This document shows, piece by piece, positions 10,691-22,500 of a DNA stretch of 23,596 nucleotides (its first letter is position 1; each line of letters starts with the position of its first letter). Made by a program: the position numbers and the translations under genes. Location of the stretch: positions 602,897 through 626,492 of the forward strand of contig NW_019774003.1 of the NCBI RefSeq assembly GCF_001039355.2. The letters run 5' to 3'. This stretch comes from Lingula anatina. Taxonomy: Eukaryota; Brachiopoda; Lingulata; Lingulida; Lingulidae. Below the pieces are notes generated by a model that was given only the letters and a program-made list of their open reading frames with translations, was not told where the DNA came from and searched no databases.

Positions 10691-10692
10691 TG

Positions 10693-10717
10693 NNNNNNNN
10701 NNNNNNNNNNNNNNNNN
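10693..10717. other. Assembly gap of 25 N
   Basis: 25 consecutive undetermined bases within the unit 2-specific insert. The true length is unknown, so the insert size is uncertain. Confidence 1.
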
Positions 10718-11457
10718 GGGGGGTATGGTGTGCCTAGTCAGATGCAGATTTTTCAACGGTCCCCACATCCTTTTTACCTCCGTAATACGTATCTGACAGA
10801 AACACGTGTTTGATACATGTGGGCTAAAATCGGAGCATTATAAAATGGGCCGTCGGCTTCGAGTCGAAACTGATCCAGTTCACAACTTGATCACAATGAT
10901 TACAATTGTCAGATAACCCTTAAGACATCTTTAAAATAAGATTTACAAGCTTGACAACGATACACCTAATAGATTTTCTTGATGTTCTCGCTAATTTTAT
11001 AATGCTTTATATCTATCACTTATTCAAGTTTTCAACCTCAAAAAATACCACAAAGATTTCAGGCTCCTTTTCCTTCACAACCTGGTTAAAGCCAAAAAAA
11101 TCCTAAAAACAAACATTATCAAAACAGTATTTTAGCCGTATTTCTGCCATCAATAACAACCATAAGAATAGTGCAACAAACACCAAGGAGTACCTTCTAA
11201 GTCTTGTTTATACGCCTGCTCACTCAGCTCTTTGTTCAGTAAAACGACAGTTACGTGTATTACCCTCTCTTAAATGAAGGAAAATATGCAAAAGACAGTA
11301 AAATATGCAGTAAAATGACGTTAATTTTTGGTTACATGGGGTAGCGTATTGCTACTTATTTTTCCTTAACTCTAACTATCGGTACATCTACCTACATGTA
11401 GTTTTGTTATTTGCATGAGCGTATTGCACTGGCTTTTAGAATATGAATTTAACTTAA

Positions 11458-11746
11458 AGGGATAATAACTCTTTGTATGAGATCTATATTTCACAATAAA
11501 AACATTGAGAACAACTCATAGAAATAAAATATATTCTGTTTTACCACAAAAACCTTGAGCTTGTCTTCAGACCACATGACCTCCATTGATGGCTATACTC
11601 TGTTATAATCTCTTAAGAGATTCTAACAAAAAAACCCTTTTTAGAAAGAAACAGGGACTAACTTTGAATATAAAAATGGATTCATTAACCATTGGTAAGT
11701 ATGGGAAAATGTTGTTTACTCCAGGAAAATTCATTTTATTATCCCT
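11458..11746. mobile_element. 289-bp MITE inserted at TTAA
   Basis: Perfect 11-bp terminal inverted repeats, AGGGATAATAA at 11458-11468 and TTATTATCCCT at 11736-11746, are flanked by TTAA on both sides (11454-11457 and 11747-11750). Unit 1 has a single TTAA at the matching place (about 6792-6797) and none of the insert, so it is a natural empty site. The interior is AT-rich and non-coding. TTAA suggests a piggyBac-type origin. A TA duplication with 12-bp repeats (Tc1/mariner-like) fits the same bases. Confidence 0.9.
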
Positions 11747-11898
11747 TTAACACATTTCGTGCAGATGTGCAAACATGTATGGTACATTTTTCTCTGGGAT
11801 CGTTAAAAGATTTATAAGTGATTCTCTCTGATACTTTTTTTTCAGTCCACTAACGGGGTCTCTACAAAAAAAAAAATGTTAGTATAGTAATAATTGCG

Positions 11899-13293
11899 CT
11901 ACCAACTAAAGTTATTTGCACATGATCGCCTTCTTTTCGCCAAGTCGTGGGTCTCTACGTAGAGTTTTATGTCAGTGTCTGATAGCCCGGTGTGGTGGTC
12001 TTTCTCCAAGAGAGAGTTCATTAAGCTTTGAACTCCGGTCATTCTCAACATGATGGCTTCTCTGTCATTTACGTGTGCTCCAATATGTAACGTATCCGGA
12101 TTTTTCAATATCAGTGAAGTTGGATACACAAATGGGAAAAAAGATTTTGGCTGAATGGTAATGCAGTAAAGGTCTGCGTGAAATCGCACAGGCTCGCTGA
12201 TGTATATAATACTAAGTGTTCTGGAGCTTAGAACCGCAAGGTAAACGTGGTAAACTTTGCGAAAGCGTCGGTGAATCAGTGCTATATGGAGGTCGTCCTT
12301 GTAATGAACAAAAGGTGTGCCGTTCCGGAGAAATGATGACCCTCGTCTTTGTTTTGAAGGAGCCGGGTTGAGTGGATTGATAGAGTCCCCAGGTAAAGTC
12401 GTGTCAGACTTTTTATTCAAATCTGATCCGGGTACAGCGTTATGCTGGGAGCATACGGCGGAGGCGTAGTCGCATTTTAACATAATGAATGGGGATAGTG
12501 AATAAACTAGAAAAAATGTCTTGTCTTTGGCTGTGTAGGAGCTTTGACTATAGGGTGGAAACGAAGCTGTGAACTGAATCGGTACCCAGTTCTTTTCCCA
12601 CCCTTGAAGGGCCATGTCATTGACTTGTATTCGCTTCGGACCCTCATCGGTGTCAATATTGTACAAATACACTCTGGAGAGAAACCCTTCGACTATTCTT
12701 GAATAAACAATGACATTGCTTCCATCCACAACAAACAACCTGGCATCCTCTGGTCCGCCATGTCGTTCGTACATAACGGCTGGTATCCCCAGGAAATGAC
12801 CGCTTTCCACTGGATCGTAGCTGCAATTCACTGTCAGCTTCAACAAGTAATTCATTTGAAGCTTTCCGCTCGCCGTGTAGTTTCTCACTTTTGCGCGTAA
12901 AATAATATCTAAATGTCCACTTTCTCCATTGCTGCACCTTTTCATCTCATCTGCCAAAGCCACTGACATAAACGAGGCGTTGACGTGGAGTTCATCATCA
13001 AACTTCTCCCTCAACAACCAGGAAGGGAAGCTTTTCATGTAGCAAGTACTGATGGGTGCTTTTAACAGACGCGTGCCATTGCCGTGCCTGGTAATACCTT
13101 CCAGGACGTAATTGTAGATATATTTCTGTTGACAGATACCTGTGCCATATTGTCCGCTTTGTGTTACTGAACTAGAGTGCTTCGTGTCTACTATGAACGA
13201 AAACAATAGAAAAAACAGACCGCCGATTGAAAAAATTGCTCGGCCTTTTGTTGAACAAAAGCAACTACACAAACGAAGGAAGACCCTGTTCAT
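11899..13293 (-). CDS. 464-aa type II membrane protein, beta-propeller glycosidase/mannosyltransferase-like (copy 2)
   Basis: Intronless paralogue of 6950-8344 with the same length, start context (in-frame TAG 14 codons upstream) and motif order, including PEDARLF, WEKNW, VYSLSP, RGSS, ISEPVRF and HVND. The two proteins differ at about 25 positions, roughly 95% identity. Changes cluster in the N-terminal tail and membrane helix (for example L18R and A31F), at 69-70, 121-135, 238-246, 286-295 and 378-385. All listed motifs are unchanged and there are no frameshifts or stops, so both copies look functional. Fold assignment is the same inference as for copy 1. Confidence 0.85.
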   Translation of the reverse strand: MNRVFLRLCSCFCSTKGRAIFSIGGLFFLLFSFIVDTKHSSSVTQSGQYGTGICQQKYIYNYVLEGITRHGNGTRLLKAPISTCYMKSFPSWLLREKFDDELHVNASFMSVALADEMKRCSNGESGHLDIILRAKVRNYTASGKLQMNYLLKLTVNCSYDPVESGHFLGIPAVMYERHGGPEDARLFVVDGSNVIVYSRIVEGFLSRVYLYNIDTDEGPKRIQVNDMALQGWEKNWVPIQFTASFPPYSQSSYTAKDKTFFLVYSLSPFIMLKCDYASAVCSQHNAVPGSDLNKKSDTTLPGDSINPLNPAPSKQRRGSSFLRNGTPFVHYKDDLHIALIHRRFRKVYHVYLAVLSSRTLSIIYISEPVRFHADLYCITIQPKSFFPFVYPTSLILKNPDTLHIGAHVNDREAIMLRMTGVQSLMNSLLEKDHHTGLSDTDIKLYVETHDLAKRRRSCANNFSW

Positions 13294-13479
13294 GGTATTG
13301 GAATCCGCAGAGCAGCCACCTGACAGCCTGGAGAACTACTCATCATATAGGTAGCATCTTTCATTAAGTTTTAATCAGTTATCTTATTGAGTGCCTGCAT
13401 CTTTATTGTTATACATAAGGAAAAGAATATCAAGGTTAGCCTACGTGTTTTGGGGGTTCAGCCAATGCTATGGGTTTTC

Positions 13480-14296
13480 ATATCTTCTTATATAAAGTGT
13501 TTTGAATTATTAAAAGATAGGATTTGGTTATCGAGGAACTAAATAAAGTATAACATATGGAAAGAGGGGTTTGACTGCAGGTTGTTAATACAGGGGGCAA
13601 CAAAAGTATTGCACCATAAGATAAATGAGACATGGATTTTTGGCTTGTTTGTTTTTCACTTCGAATTTTAATGCTATTTGGTAATTTCAAGAACTTGATT
13701 ACAGGTTACAGACCAATGCTTTTCCTTGCATGAATTATGTTGTTATTATATCAGTATTAAATGTAGGGCAGCCATGTGTAGGAAACGCGTCTTCACTGGC
13801 AGATAACCAATGATGTGCTCTCACTTATCCACCCCTGTTGTTCAGGGTGAATTTGGAGTCATCGGAAAATACAAAATGACACAAGATTCGACATGGGGTC
13901 CAAGCGAGTGCTCTTGCTTTCCATGTCACTCTTCTCCGCCAGCTTACCGTGGTGATAATTGGTTTACCCCTGGTTTCTTCCTTTGAGGTAAAGAACCATC
14001 TTTGACAACCTTCTTTTGCTAATAGAGGCTACTTGTTGCACGGCCACTCTATCGCCAAACATTGCACGACAAAAACTTTCGTAGCCTCGGCAGTAGAAAA
14101 AGCCGCCTGCCGTCTCTGGCACTCGTCTTTTTCAGGCGGCCACGTCGTGGTAACTTTTGGGCATCACCAGTGTCCCCCATCTTTTTGCAAACCCCATTAC
14201 GCTTTGAATCCCACGTATATTGCAGCAGTTAGGAATAATTTTTTTATTATCCCAATACATAACGCAGGCGGAGAATGGCAAGTGCATAGATGCCGT
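13480..14296. other. Unit 2-specific stretch with no recognised gene
   Basis: Somewhat GC-richer between about 13800 and 14280 than the surroundings, with open frames on both strands but no domain I recognise. It may be old transposon sequence. It has no counterpart in unit 1. Confidence 0.4.
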
Positions 14297-14606
14297 TCTC
14301 TATATATAGTGTACTTATAAAAAGAAAAATAATAAAGACACACTTTGCTAACATTTAAATCGCGCTTTCCTCATATTTTCAAACATTGTGAATGTTTAGG
14401 GAAAGTTGACAAGTTGCTTTTAAATGGGGAATTAAATGTCTTTGTTCATTAAAAACGCTGACGTGAATGTTGAACCAGCAGAAAGCTGGAAAACAATACA
14501 AGACACTTTTCAACACTGATAATTGCTTTTATTTTTATATAATTCCGTAAACAGTGATCTTCAGTTCTCAAAATACATCATTGTGCAAATTCTCAATTAT
14601 AAAAAT

Positions 14607-15947
14607 GAATGACATGAATAGTGAATGACTTAATGTATTTTCATATATAGTCACCAATTCTAATATCCAATGCTTAGAACTTGAAGAGTAAAATAGGCTG
14701 CACTGAGGGAATAAATTACAAGGGTAATACATAGCTTAAGGAATATATTTGTATATCTATACATTTACAAAAAGTAAGTGATATGTACAGGTGGATCATA
14801 AATACAGATAATCTTACATATAATATATATCTAGGATTTTTATTTACAAATTGCTCATAAATATAGAAGAATGTATATTATATAATATATATTATATACT
14901 TAGGTGGCATGTACAAATTTGCCATAAATAGTAATAGTTGGTAAAAGGATATATATTTATTTATGTAGTGGTGAAAAACATAATAAGTATTTACAATGCA
15001 TTGTTTCATGAATAAAAATAATTTAGAATCAAAATTAATATTCTTGTGATCTATGTACTACTTACAGTATTGTTAAGATGTTGAGAGAGAGTGAGGAGGG
15101 GATCACTGTACAGTATATTGTATATTTCTAAAAAGACATTTGGCCTTCTCAGAACATGTATTAAAAGTTATTTGATCAGTTCTTAAAAGTTAAATAAAAA
15201 AGCAATACATGTAGTGTATTTTTATCATAGAACTTTTTTCTTTGACAAACAGCAAAATCGTTTCTGACATCTCAATATAAATCAAAACCTGCCAGACAAA
15301 TCCGTAATTCCAATTATAAAAGACTATCACCCAATATATATAATTGTTTGTAGATAAATATGAAAAATAATTAAACCAAGTCTCTAAATCCATTTGATAG
15401 ACAGACCTGAAAGTGTATCCATGTACATGTGGTAATGAGTCTCATATATATATATATATAAAACAGGAGACACTCCTAATAAAACAATATTTTACAGAAA
15501 AAATTAATGCTGATAAAATCTCAGATTTCAGTAGCAATACAATATCATATTAGCTATACTAGGCAAGACTTACTGACTTTAAATTGAGTATTTTTCAAGT
15601 TAAGCTGCATTGATGCGGATTGCAGTTGCTGAGACAAGCAACACAATACCGGTTGTGACACTACATCTTCTCAGAAGATGTGTCATTGGCGACGTTGATT
15701 GAATCCTAACGACTATTAAGTATAAAATAAAACATATTTTCTTTCAACAACAGGGCATAAAATTACTGCTTAGCACCAACTATGGTTTCTACTTTAGCAC
15801 AAGATTGTCTGAAGACTGGGAATAAAGTTATTTTCCTGAAGCGACGTTTTAATTTAGTTATTCCCACTGCCGCAATGCAATGTTTTTCTTAAGAATAACA
15901 CGAAAGGCGTGGACAGGGAAGCACCAGGTAATATATCATCGCTGTGG
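14607..15947. other. Intergenic or 3' UTR stretch of the BMPER gene
   Basis: Very AT-rich, with a self-complementary AT stretch at about 14873-14900 and an (AT)n run at 15444-15460. A short perfect palindrome, ACATCTTCT-C-AGAAGATGT, lies near 15664-15682. No coding sequence is seen. It may include the BMPER 3' UTR on the minus strand; a minus-strand AATAAA occurs near 14840 but is far from the stop. Confidence 0.4.
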
Positions 15948-16023
15948 TCATGAGATTACGGTGAGGTAGGAAATATCACAGGTCTCTGACGTCACATCAC
16001 AGCACCACGAGGTCGGAAAATAC
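15948..16023 (-). other. Possible alternative 3' terminal exon of BMPER
   Basis: On the minus strand a strong acceptor (tttcttcacag) precedes 16023. If a donor-like GTGACGT overlapping the annotated stop (exon ending TCCCG) were used, the phase fits and the frame reads about 24 residues with CC and C before TGA at 15950-15948. No known domain is formed. Confidence 0.2.
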
Positions 16024-16433
16024 CTGTGAAGAAAATTATATGTAATTAGCAAAATTAGTCGCGCCATAATTTGAGTCAGTCGGGAGTTAAATGCTTGCGA
16101 TGCCGCCGAGTCTTACTGTGTTTAGTCTTCATAATAAATGAGTTAAAGATATTTCAATCAACAAGTCAGATATTTCTTAATGATATGATTTCTTAATGAT
16201 TTCTTAATGGTAATAATTCTTACTTTCTTCACTTTCCATTACAGGTGTTTATGTTATTGCAATTAATGTTACTATTACAATAAAGTGATAAAAATGTGCG
16301 TATCAAAGGTCGATTTTAAGGGCAATTGTAGTTCCCCTTCTAAAAAGAACAAGGGGGAAATGAAGCACTGAATGAGTCATAAAAAGCAAAGCTTACTTTA
16401 ATATTCCAATGGCGAAAACACGGTTGAGTTACG

Positions 16434-16575
16434 TCACCGGGATCCCTTGCACGTTGTTTGACTATAGTCAATCTTAACGCCCTTGCGCTCACACTCACGA
16501 GCGTACGCTTTCAGAGATTCACACACGCAATTCTGTCGAGAACTGGGACACTCACACATGTCTGTAATACACGAC
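16434..16575 (-). CDS. BMPER: BMPER last coding exon: end of the C8 module and stop
   Basis: Acceptor cttcacag|GTCG continues Arg. Encodes [31 protein letters not shown] and QTTCKGSR, then TGA at 16436-16434. The stop overlaps a donor-like GTGACGT. Confidence 0.9.
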
Positions 16576-19500
16576 CTGTGAAGAAAAATAATATATTCAG
16601 TTAGATTCATGTATTTATACCAAAGCTCAAGTGTGTATTGTTTGATGTATATCTTTAAGCAGGGCAGGCCTGAATAATTTCTATTCCTTCTTCGTCAAAT
16701 ACTTCGTGTACAATCATGTTTACAAGTGCTGTAGCCCTACTTGGGCTTAGCAAATGATAATGATAACAGAAATAATGACAAAAATAACAACACCACTACT
16801 ACTATAACTAATAATAATGATAACAACAGAAGTAATTTTGCTGGTGATTATCGGGGATTATTTCTGAAAAGCAAGGAGAATTTCATTGATGTCTTGATAT
16901 TATACTGACCTGTAATAATGCTTCAGTGGCACCTTAGAACGGCATTGGGAGAACACTTGTCCCTTAAGAATGCTGCATTCTTCGGCGGCTCTGGTTTTCT
17001 TCGTGAAATCGTTGTTACACGATGCATCGTATCTGTTCTTCTTGCCTCTTGATCTTTTCTTTGCGTGTGATTTGTAACAAGATTTTCTGCTGCCTATGCG
17101 CCAGGAGTTTCCAAATTTATCCGCATTTAGATAGAGTCCTCCTTTCTTACCCTTGAAATCATCTGCTTCGATTCCGTTGTAATTTCCACACAGTCCACAC
17201 ATTTTACTTTTGTATTTCGCCGGAACTGCGACCTCGACGTAACTGTCGCCATCCCAAATCACTTTGAGTCCAACATTAGTCCGTACGATGACGGAATATC
17301 CGCTCTTCATTACAGAGAACGCCCCCAGCTTCACATGCGGAATGTCCACTTTTTTATTGTCCACTTTAATGACTAAATTTTGCTGGAGAACTATTTTTGT
17401 TTTTCCCAGGTGGATGCTGACTCGGTTTGTCCATGCGAAAGAGTGGGTGGATCGGGCGTGGTTTTGCACGCGGACGGAGAAGGAGTTATTTGCACAGTCC
17501 TGGGCCAACACGTAGCGACACGTGCCTTGGAAGTTGAAAATTCGCCCGTCGAAGGTCCGGTAGTGGGGGTCCCCGAAGACAGCGCACACTGCATCTTCTG
17601 AATTTATTTAAAAAAAATTAACATGAAAAAAATATATTATATTCAAACAGATAGAAGTTATTCACTTTCCCACGATTAATCCAAATTTGAAAAATAAGAG
17701 AAACCCACACACAAAATATTAATAAGAGAAACACACACACGCAAACACAAGATAATAATAATAAAACAAAGGGACATATATAAATGAAAGTAAATAGAAA
17801 AGTAAAAGCAAGCACAACTTGTAATACGATCCTACTAATGTTCCAACTTCATTATAAAGATTTTGAATACCAAATTCATAATATTCACTTTTGATTATTT
17901 TAACTTATTTCATTTTGTAATTCACATTTATTAGACTATCTATTTATAAAAACCATTATGGTCATTATCATTTTACTTCATTTCTTCATTTTTATTACTC
18001 TTATTAATATTTATTAATTAACTTTATGCATTATGTTTCGAAACTACGGCATGTCGTCTCTCACCAGATAACCAACGTTCTTTAGAGTAATTAATAGCCA
18101 GATAGACAGGCGACTGATGAATTGGGTCTTCAGACATAAAGAGTCATGGAACTGTTATCCTCTCCTGACTTACTGACTTGCCAATGATTACTGTTGGCGC
18201 CACCATAATACGCGACTCTTTTGGAAGTCGGTCGCCATAGCGGTCTGGTTAGCTGCCTTACATTACCATGATAACACGACACAACAGAGACATAGATATA
18301 AGCCGCTGATGATGATTATGATTATAATTGTCGTAATGACTCTTAAGCACACATACGTTATTTGCTAAGTCGGAAATCCGTAGGCTGGGACAATGGTATT
18401 TTTGGTGGTACATAATATTTCGTTTCTAATTTTATCATCTATTCACATCTGTCCTTGCAGACTGACACGCGTTGTTGATATAGTCACTTGGTTTCTGTCA
18501 TATTTTAAGATTTATCTAAAAAGACACGTCTGGATAAATAAAATGCCCCTCATAGGTTTTGTCTTTAATTATGTTGGAATTAAGTATTCTCTTTCAACTT
18601 AATTTTCTACTATGTGAGAAAATGTTTGCACAAAAATCTCTTTGGGTTAAAATTACACTCGTTGCACATGAATATCCGATTTATAAATGAAGCGTATTTT
18701 TTCTCTTCACGCAAAAAAAAAGAAAAAAATGAAAATGAAAAAAAGACGAAATACAACCTTGATGGGGGGGGGGAGAAACGTATACTATTCCAATTGTCTT
18801 TTATTTTCTTACTAACCCCGAACTATTGAATTTTAATTAAAATACGGGTCGTGCGGAGCACGCGAAACGAAATGACAAAAGACACACACACACACACACA
18901 CACACGCAGTATGACAAAGAGACGAACGATCGAGCCCGAGTAATATATTTCCGTGCCCTGGTATTGTCAACAACAGAAACCCATAACTTTTCCCACTTCA
19001 GATCATTTGGGTCACGATACCAACACCCCGGGTTTCATCTTCGCTATCTGCCTCTTTTCGCTGTATCTACTGCCTTTAAGTGAACGGTCCATCCAATAGA
19101 ACGAACTCTGGTGACGACATTTTAAATAATAAATCTGAACTCACCTTCTACACATTTTGGGCAGCACTGTCCATACACCATTTGGAGGCGGTGGTTGGGG
19201 GGACACTCCAGTCGGTTGCTGCACTGTTCTAGCTCGCACTTGCTGGAACCATTGTCACAAGTGCAGGTGGTGCAGAGATCTGGCTTCCATGTTGCTCGAT
19301 GCTGTAATAGTTAACATGTCGTGATTGATAAAATATGATTCAGAGGATGAGGATGGCTTAGAAGAACGTAGAAAGAACAAATAAACTTCTATAACGTTAG
19401 TCTTAGCTGACTGAATGTTATATTATTTCTTTTTTTTTATTGATTTCAGATTTTTCATTTTTTTTTCGATAACGATGTCTTTATCATTTTTAATAATCAA

Positions 19501-22500
19501 CTTGAATAATCAAATCTCAAATCTCAATCTGCCCAAGGTTTGATTTTATTTTCGTACCTCGTGAAGAACACCATTGTATTCGCACTTTTTCTTGGGTTTA
19601 CACCTTGCACAGCAGGATCCCTCATCTCGAATAATCTCGTCCTCAGCGCACGTGAGTGGTGGACAAGTCTCGCTCTCACACACCATAGTTCCAGTCTGGA
19701 GACAATAAAATACCGATTATTCCAAAGACTTTGATGATCGCGTCATTCGTGAAAATTGTTCGTTTGAATTTGAATTTTCTTATAATTCAAACATCTTTTA
19801 CCATTAACATTTTCAGTTGCAAAGAAAAAAAACTTGGTGAGAGTTTTCTTAATTTAATTTCTGCAAATTATTAAATCTACATGTAGAATAACATTAGTTC
19901 ATTCTGAATGCTAAAATGTATATCCTATCAATTACCTTGCAAGTACAACCCGTGCACTTATCCAGCGGCATGTACTGGCCCTCCTTGTACACCTTGTATC
20001 TGAATAAACAGCGCGTCTTCCCCAAGTCGAAAAACGTCCTTGAACCTGCAGAGAATCAGTCACAATTTCGATATAATTATATTTTTGTGGTCAAGTAAAC
20101 AATTTCATCAAAAATTTAAGTACTTTTTTATTGCAGACAATTGGCTCAGTAAAGCGCAAAGGATGCTACTATACTAAAAATTTGGTTCTCACGGAATACA
20201 AAAATAGAAACATTAAAAAGAAAACAAATAAGAAAGAAACCACGAGAAAAGCGAAATATATTCTTACCATTACAGCGTGGGCAGCATGTTCCTTTTGGTG
20301 TGTAAATGACCTCAGGTGGACAGTTTAAAACTGGACATGCACGTTTACTGCATTGAACATTTCCTTTCTAAAAAACACAAAATTAAATACGTGTTGAAAA
20401 TAATAAAAATAAATCAAACAAGATCGGCATGCTTGCCGTCGTGTCGGGTTTACAAATAGAAATTAACTTTTGATAACAAACACGACTTCCACTTTAGATG
20501 GCTTTTCACACACAACTGTTGGGTGAATATGTCGCCTTTTTTATTGTTTGACAGACTTTCAGCTGGCGCAGTGCAGCGAGGGAAGACGGCTGACCCGCGT
20601 GAAAAGAGACCTTAGTATCTGAAAATTGCGCTTTTATCTCGACTAATACCTCGCCCAACGCACCTTTTCATTCCCTGTTGGAATTTCGGTAATAAATTAC
20701 CGTGGCATTGATTAAACTCTGCCTAAAGCTAGGTAGCCCGAATGCTTAGCCATGTTTGGAAAAGATAAACTAAGTGTGTTTTAAACCTCTGCGACTGAAG
20801 TGTCAGCTTAGTGCTGCAAGGACCTCGTGTTTACCGACATGGCTTACCTACCAGCGCATTGGCAACAGGGTGAGAATCGATTTCTGATAAGAATGTCAAT
20901 AATAATCAAACTGAGTTTATATTCTTACACAAATCCGTGGGCAAACAAGGTGAAATATGCGCTCATTTTCTCAAGCACTACCACATACGTAGTTAATTTA
21001 TGCATAGTTTGGAAATATTTTCAACGGACTTGGTTGGTGGAGTTTGGGATAAAACATATGTTGGACCCTCGGTGTTGTGGTTGAGGGGAGATCGGAGTTC
21101 ATCTGTTCGGTTCCAAGCTAACAGAATACTATTACTCGGTTTACTTTCTTGATTAAAACATTTTGACGACCTACCTTGCAGGTACATTGTGTACATGGGT
21201 CGGATTTCAGAGAAAAACTCTGCCCATTTCTATACATCTTCCCTTCCACGCTGCATCCTGAAAGAGAATACATTTGATTTGTGAAATAAGTTACGCAAGT
21301 TAAAAAGAGATTTAAAAATTGCGGATGCAAATCAATGTGCTTTATTTGGCTTTTTCTTTTCTTCTTTTTTTGGCTTTCTTGAAATGCTATAACAAATGAT
21401 TTAATAGAGACGATATAACATTCTTAAACTTATTAGTTGCAGATAATCTCCTTTCTCTTCACTCTTAAAGATTGAGACGGCAAGGGGGCGGGGATAAACT
21501 TTTTCTCGTCGTCTCCCGATAAACTATGACCTACAAGATGAACCAAGGTCTCTGCTTTTTGAACGCAATGACAGGGGTTAAACATAAAATCGTCCCGTGT
21601 TTCTCGCTAGAGATCGCCCGCAGTGATATCATTCTGTATATTCTGTATATGTTTTGATCCTTCCTTTTGTCGAAGTATTTCGTTCAGCGGGCAGAGAAAA
21701 AAGATTCCGTGCCGTTGATGAGCAAGTGGCTCCCGGCTGCCGAACAGGATCAAACAAACCTGATCCCGCTCTCTTGTCTCTTTTCCCTAAACATTAGGTT
21801 CCAAGTTTAACCAACTGGAAACTTAACTACGGCTTCAAGTCGTCTCCTTAAGACGATATGGCAGTAAAGTCCTCCTTATCGGCATCTTCATTTATTTCTT
21901 TTTGAAAAGAAGACTAATTTGCTAAAATAGCACCCCCGAGTTTCAGAGCCTACTTGAAACCATCCTCAATTTTCAGAATGCCTATTGCCACTTCCAATAA
22001 ATGCAACTAGAGGTTAACTCTGTGATTCAGGGCGTAAAATGGGAAGGATATCGAGAAGACATTCTGAACGGAAGTTTAAGATTACCCTAAACATGAACCC
22101 TCAGTAAAGTTCTGACCTTTTTGTTATCTGTCCATGGGCCATCTAATTGTAATTTCATTCACTTTATCGTTTCCTCAAATGGTTACACATTTATTAGACA
22201 GACTGGTCCTGTTAAAAATGCTAGCTATAGGTCTGGAAAAGGGAAATATCTCTGATTTTAGTTTGATATCGCTAAATTGGCGACTTGTAATGGCGATCTT
22301 TCTTCGTTCGAAAGTTTGCTTGAACTTGAGAATTAGTTTTACTGAAAAAAGATTCTAATTGTTGAAAAAATTTTCATCTCCATTTAATTGTTCCAAAACC
22401 ATACAAGTGTGACATTTTCAGTTGACCTTGGGACGCCGGGGGACAAATATTTGTATTGGATGTTCCTCGGTTTGATACTGTATGTAACAACATCTATATC

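Larger units (their letters stand above)
10026..14606. repeat. Tandem duplication unit 2
   Basis: Second copy of the unit at 6131-10010. Relative to unit 1 it carries an insert of about 770 bp (10123-10895, with the N gap), a 289-bp MITE (11458-11746) and a 60-odd bp insertion near 14410-14475. The stretch from 13480 to 14296 is not shared with unit 1. Confidence 0.85.

Noticed and set aside
12653-12937. 94-codon minus-strand frame inside the second 464-aa gene
   Set aside because: It is an overlapping frame of a clearly coding region with no support of its own.
14033-14320. 95-codon plus-strand frame rich in His and Cys
   Set aside because: No known domain, and only its last bases overlap the shared duplicated edge, where the reading frame is not kept.
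15664-15682. Palindrome ACATCTTCTCAGAAGATGT
   Set aside because: A 9-bp stem with a one-base centre is too short and isolated to call a terminator or structured RNA.
15987-15994. Perfect CRE palindrome TGACGTCA
   Set aside because: An 8-base site is expected by chance in sequence of this length, and it does not sit near a supported promoter.
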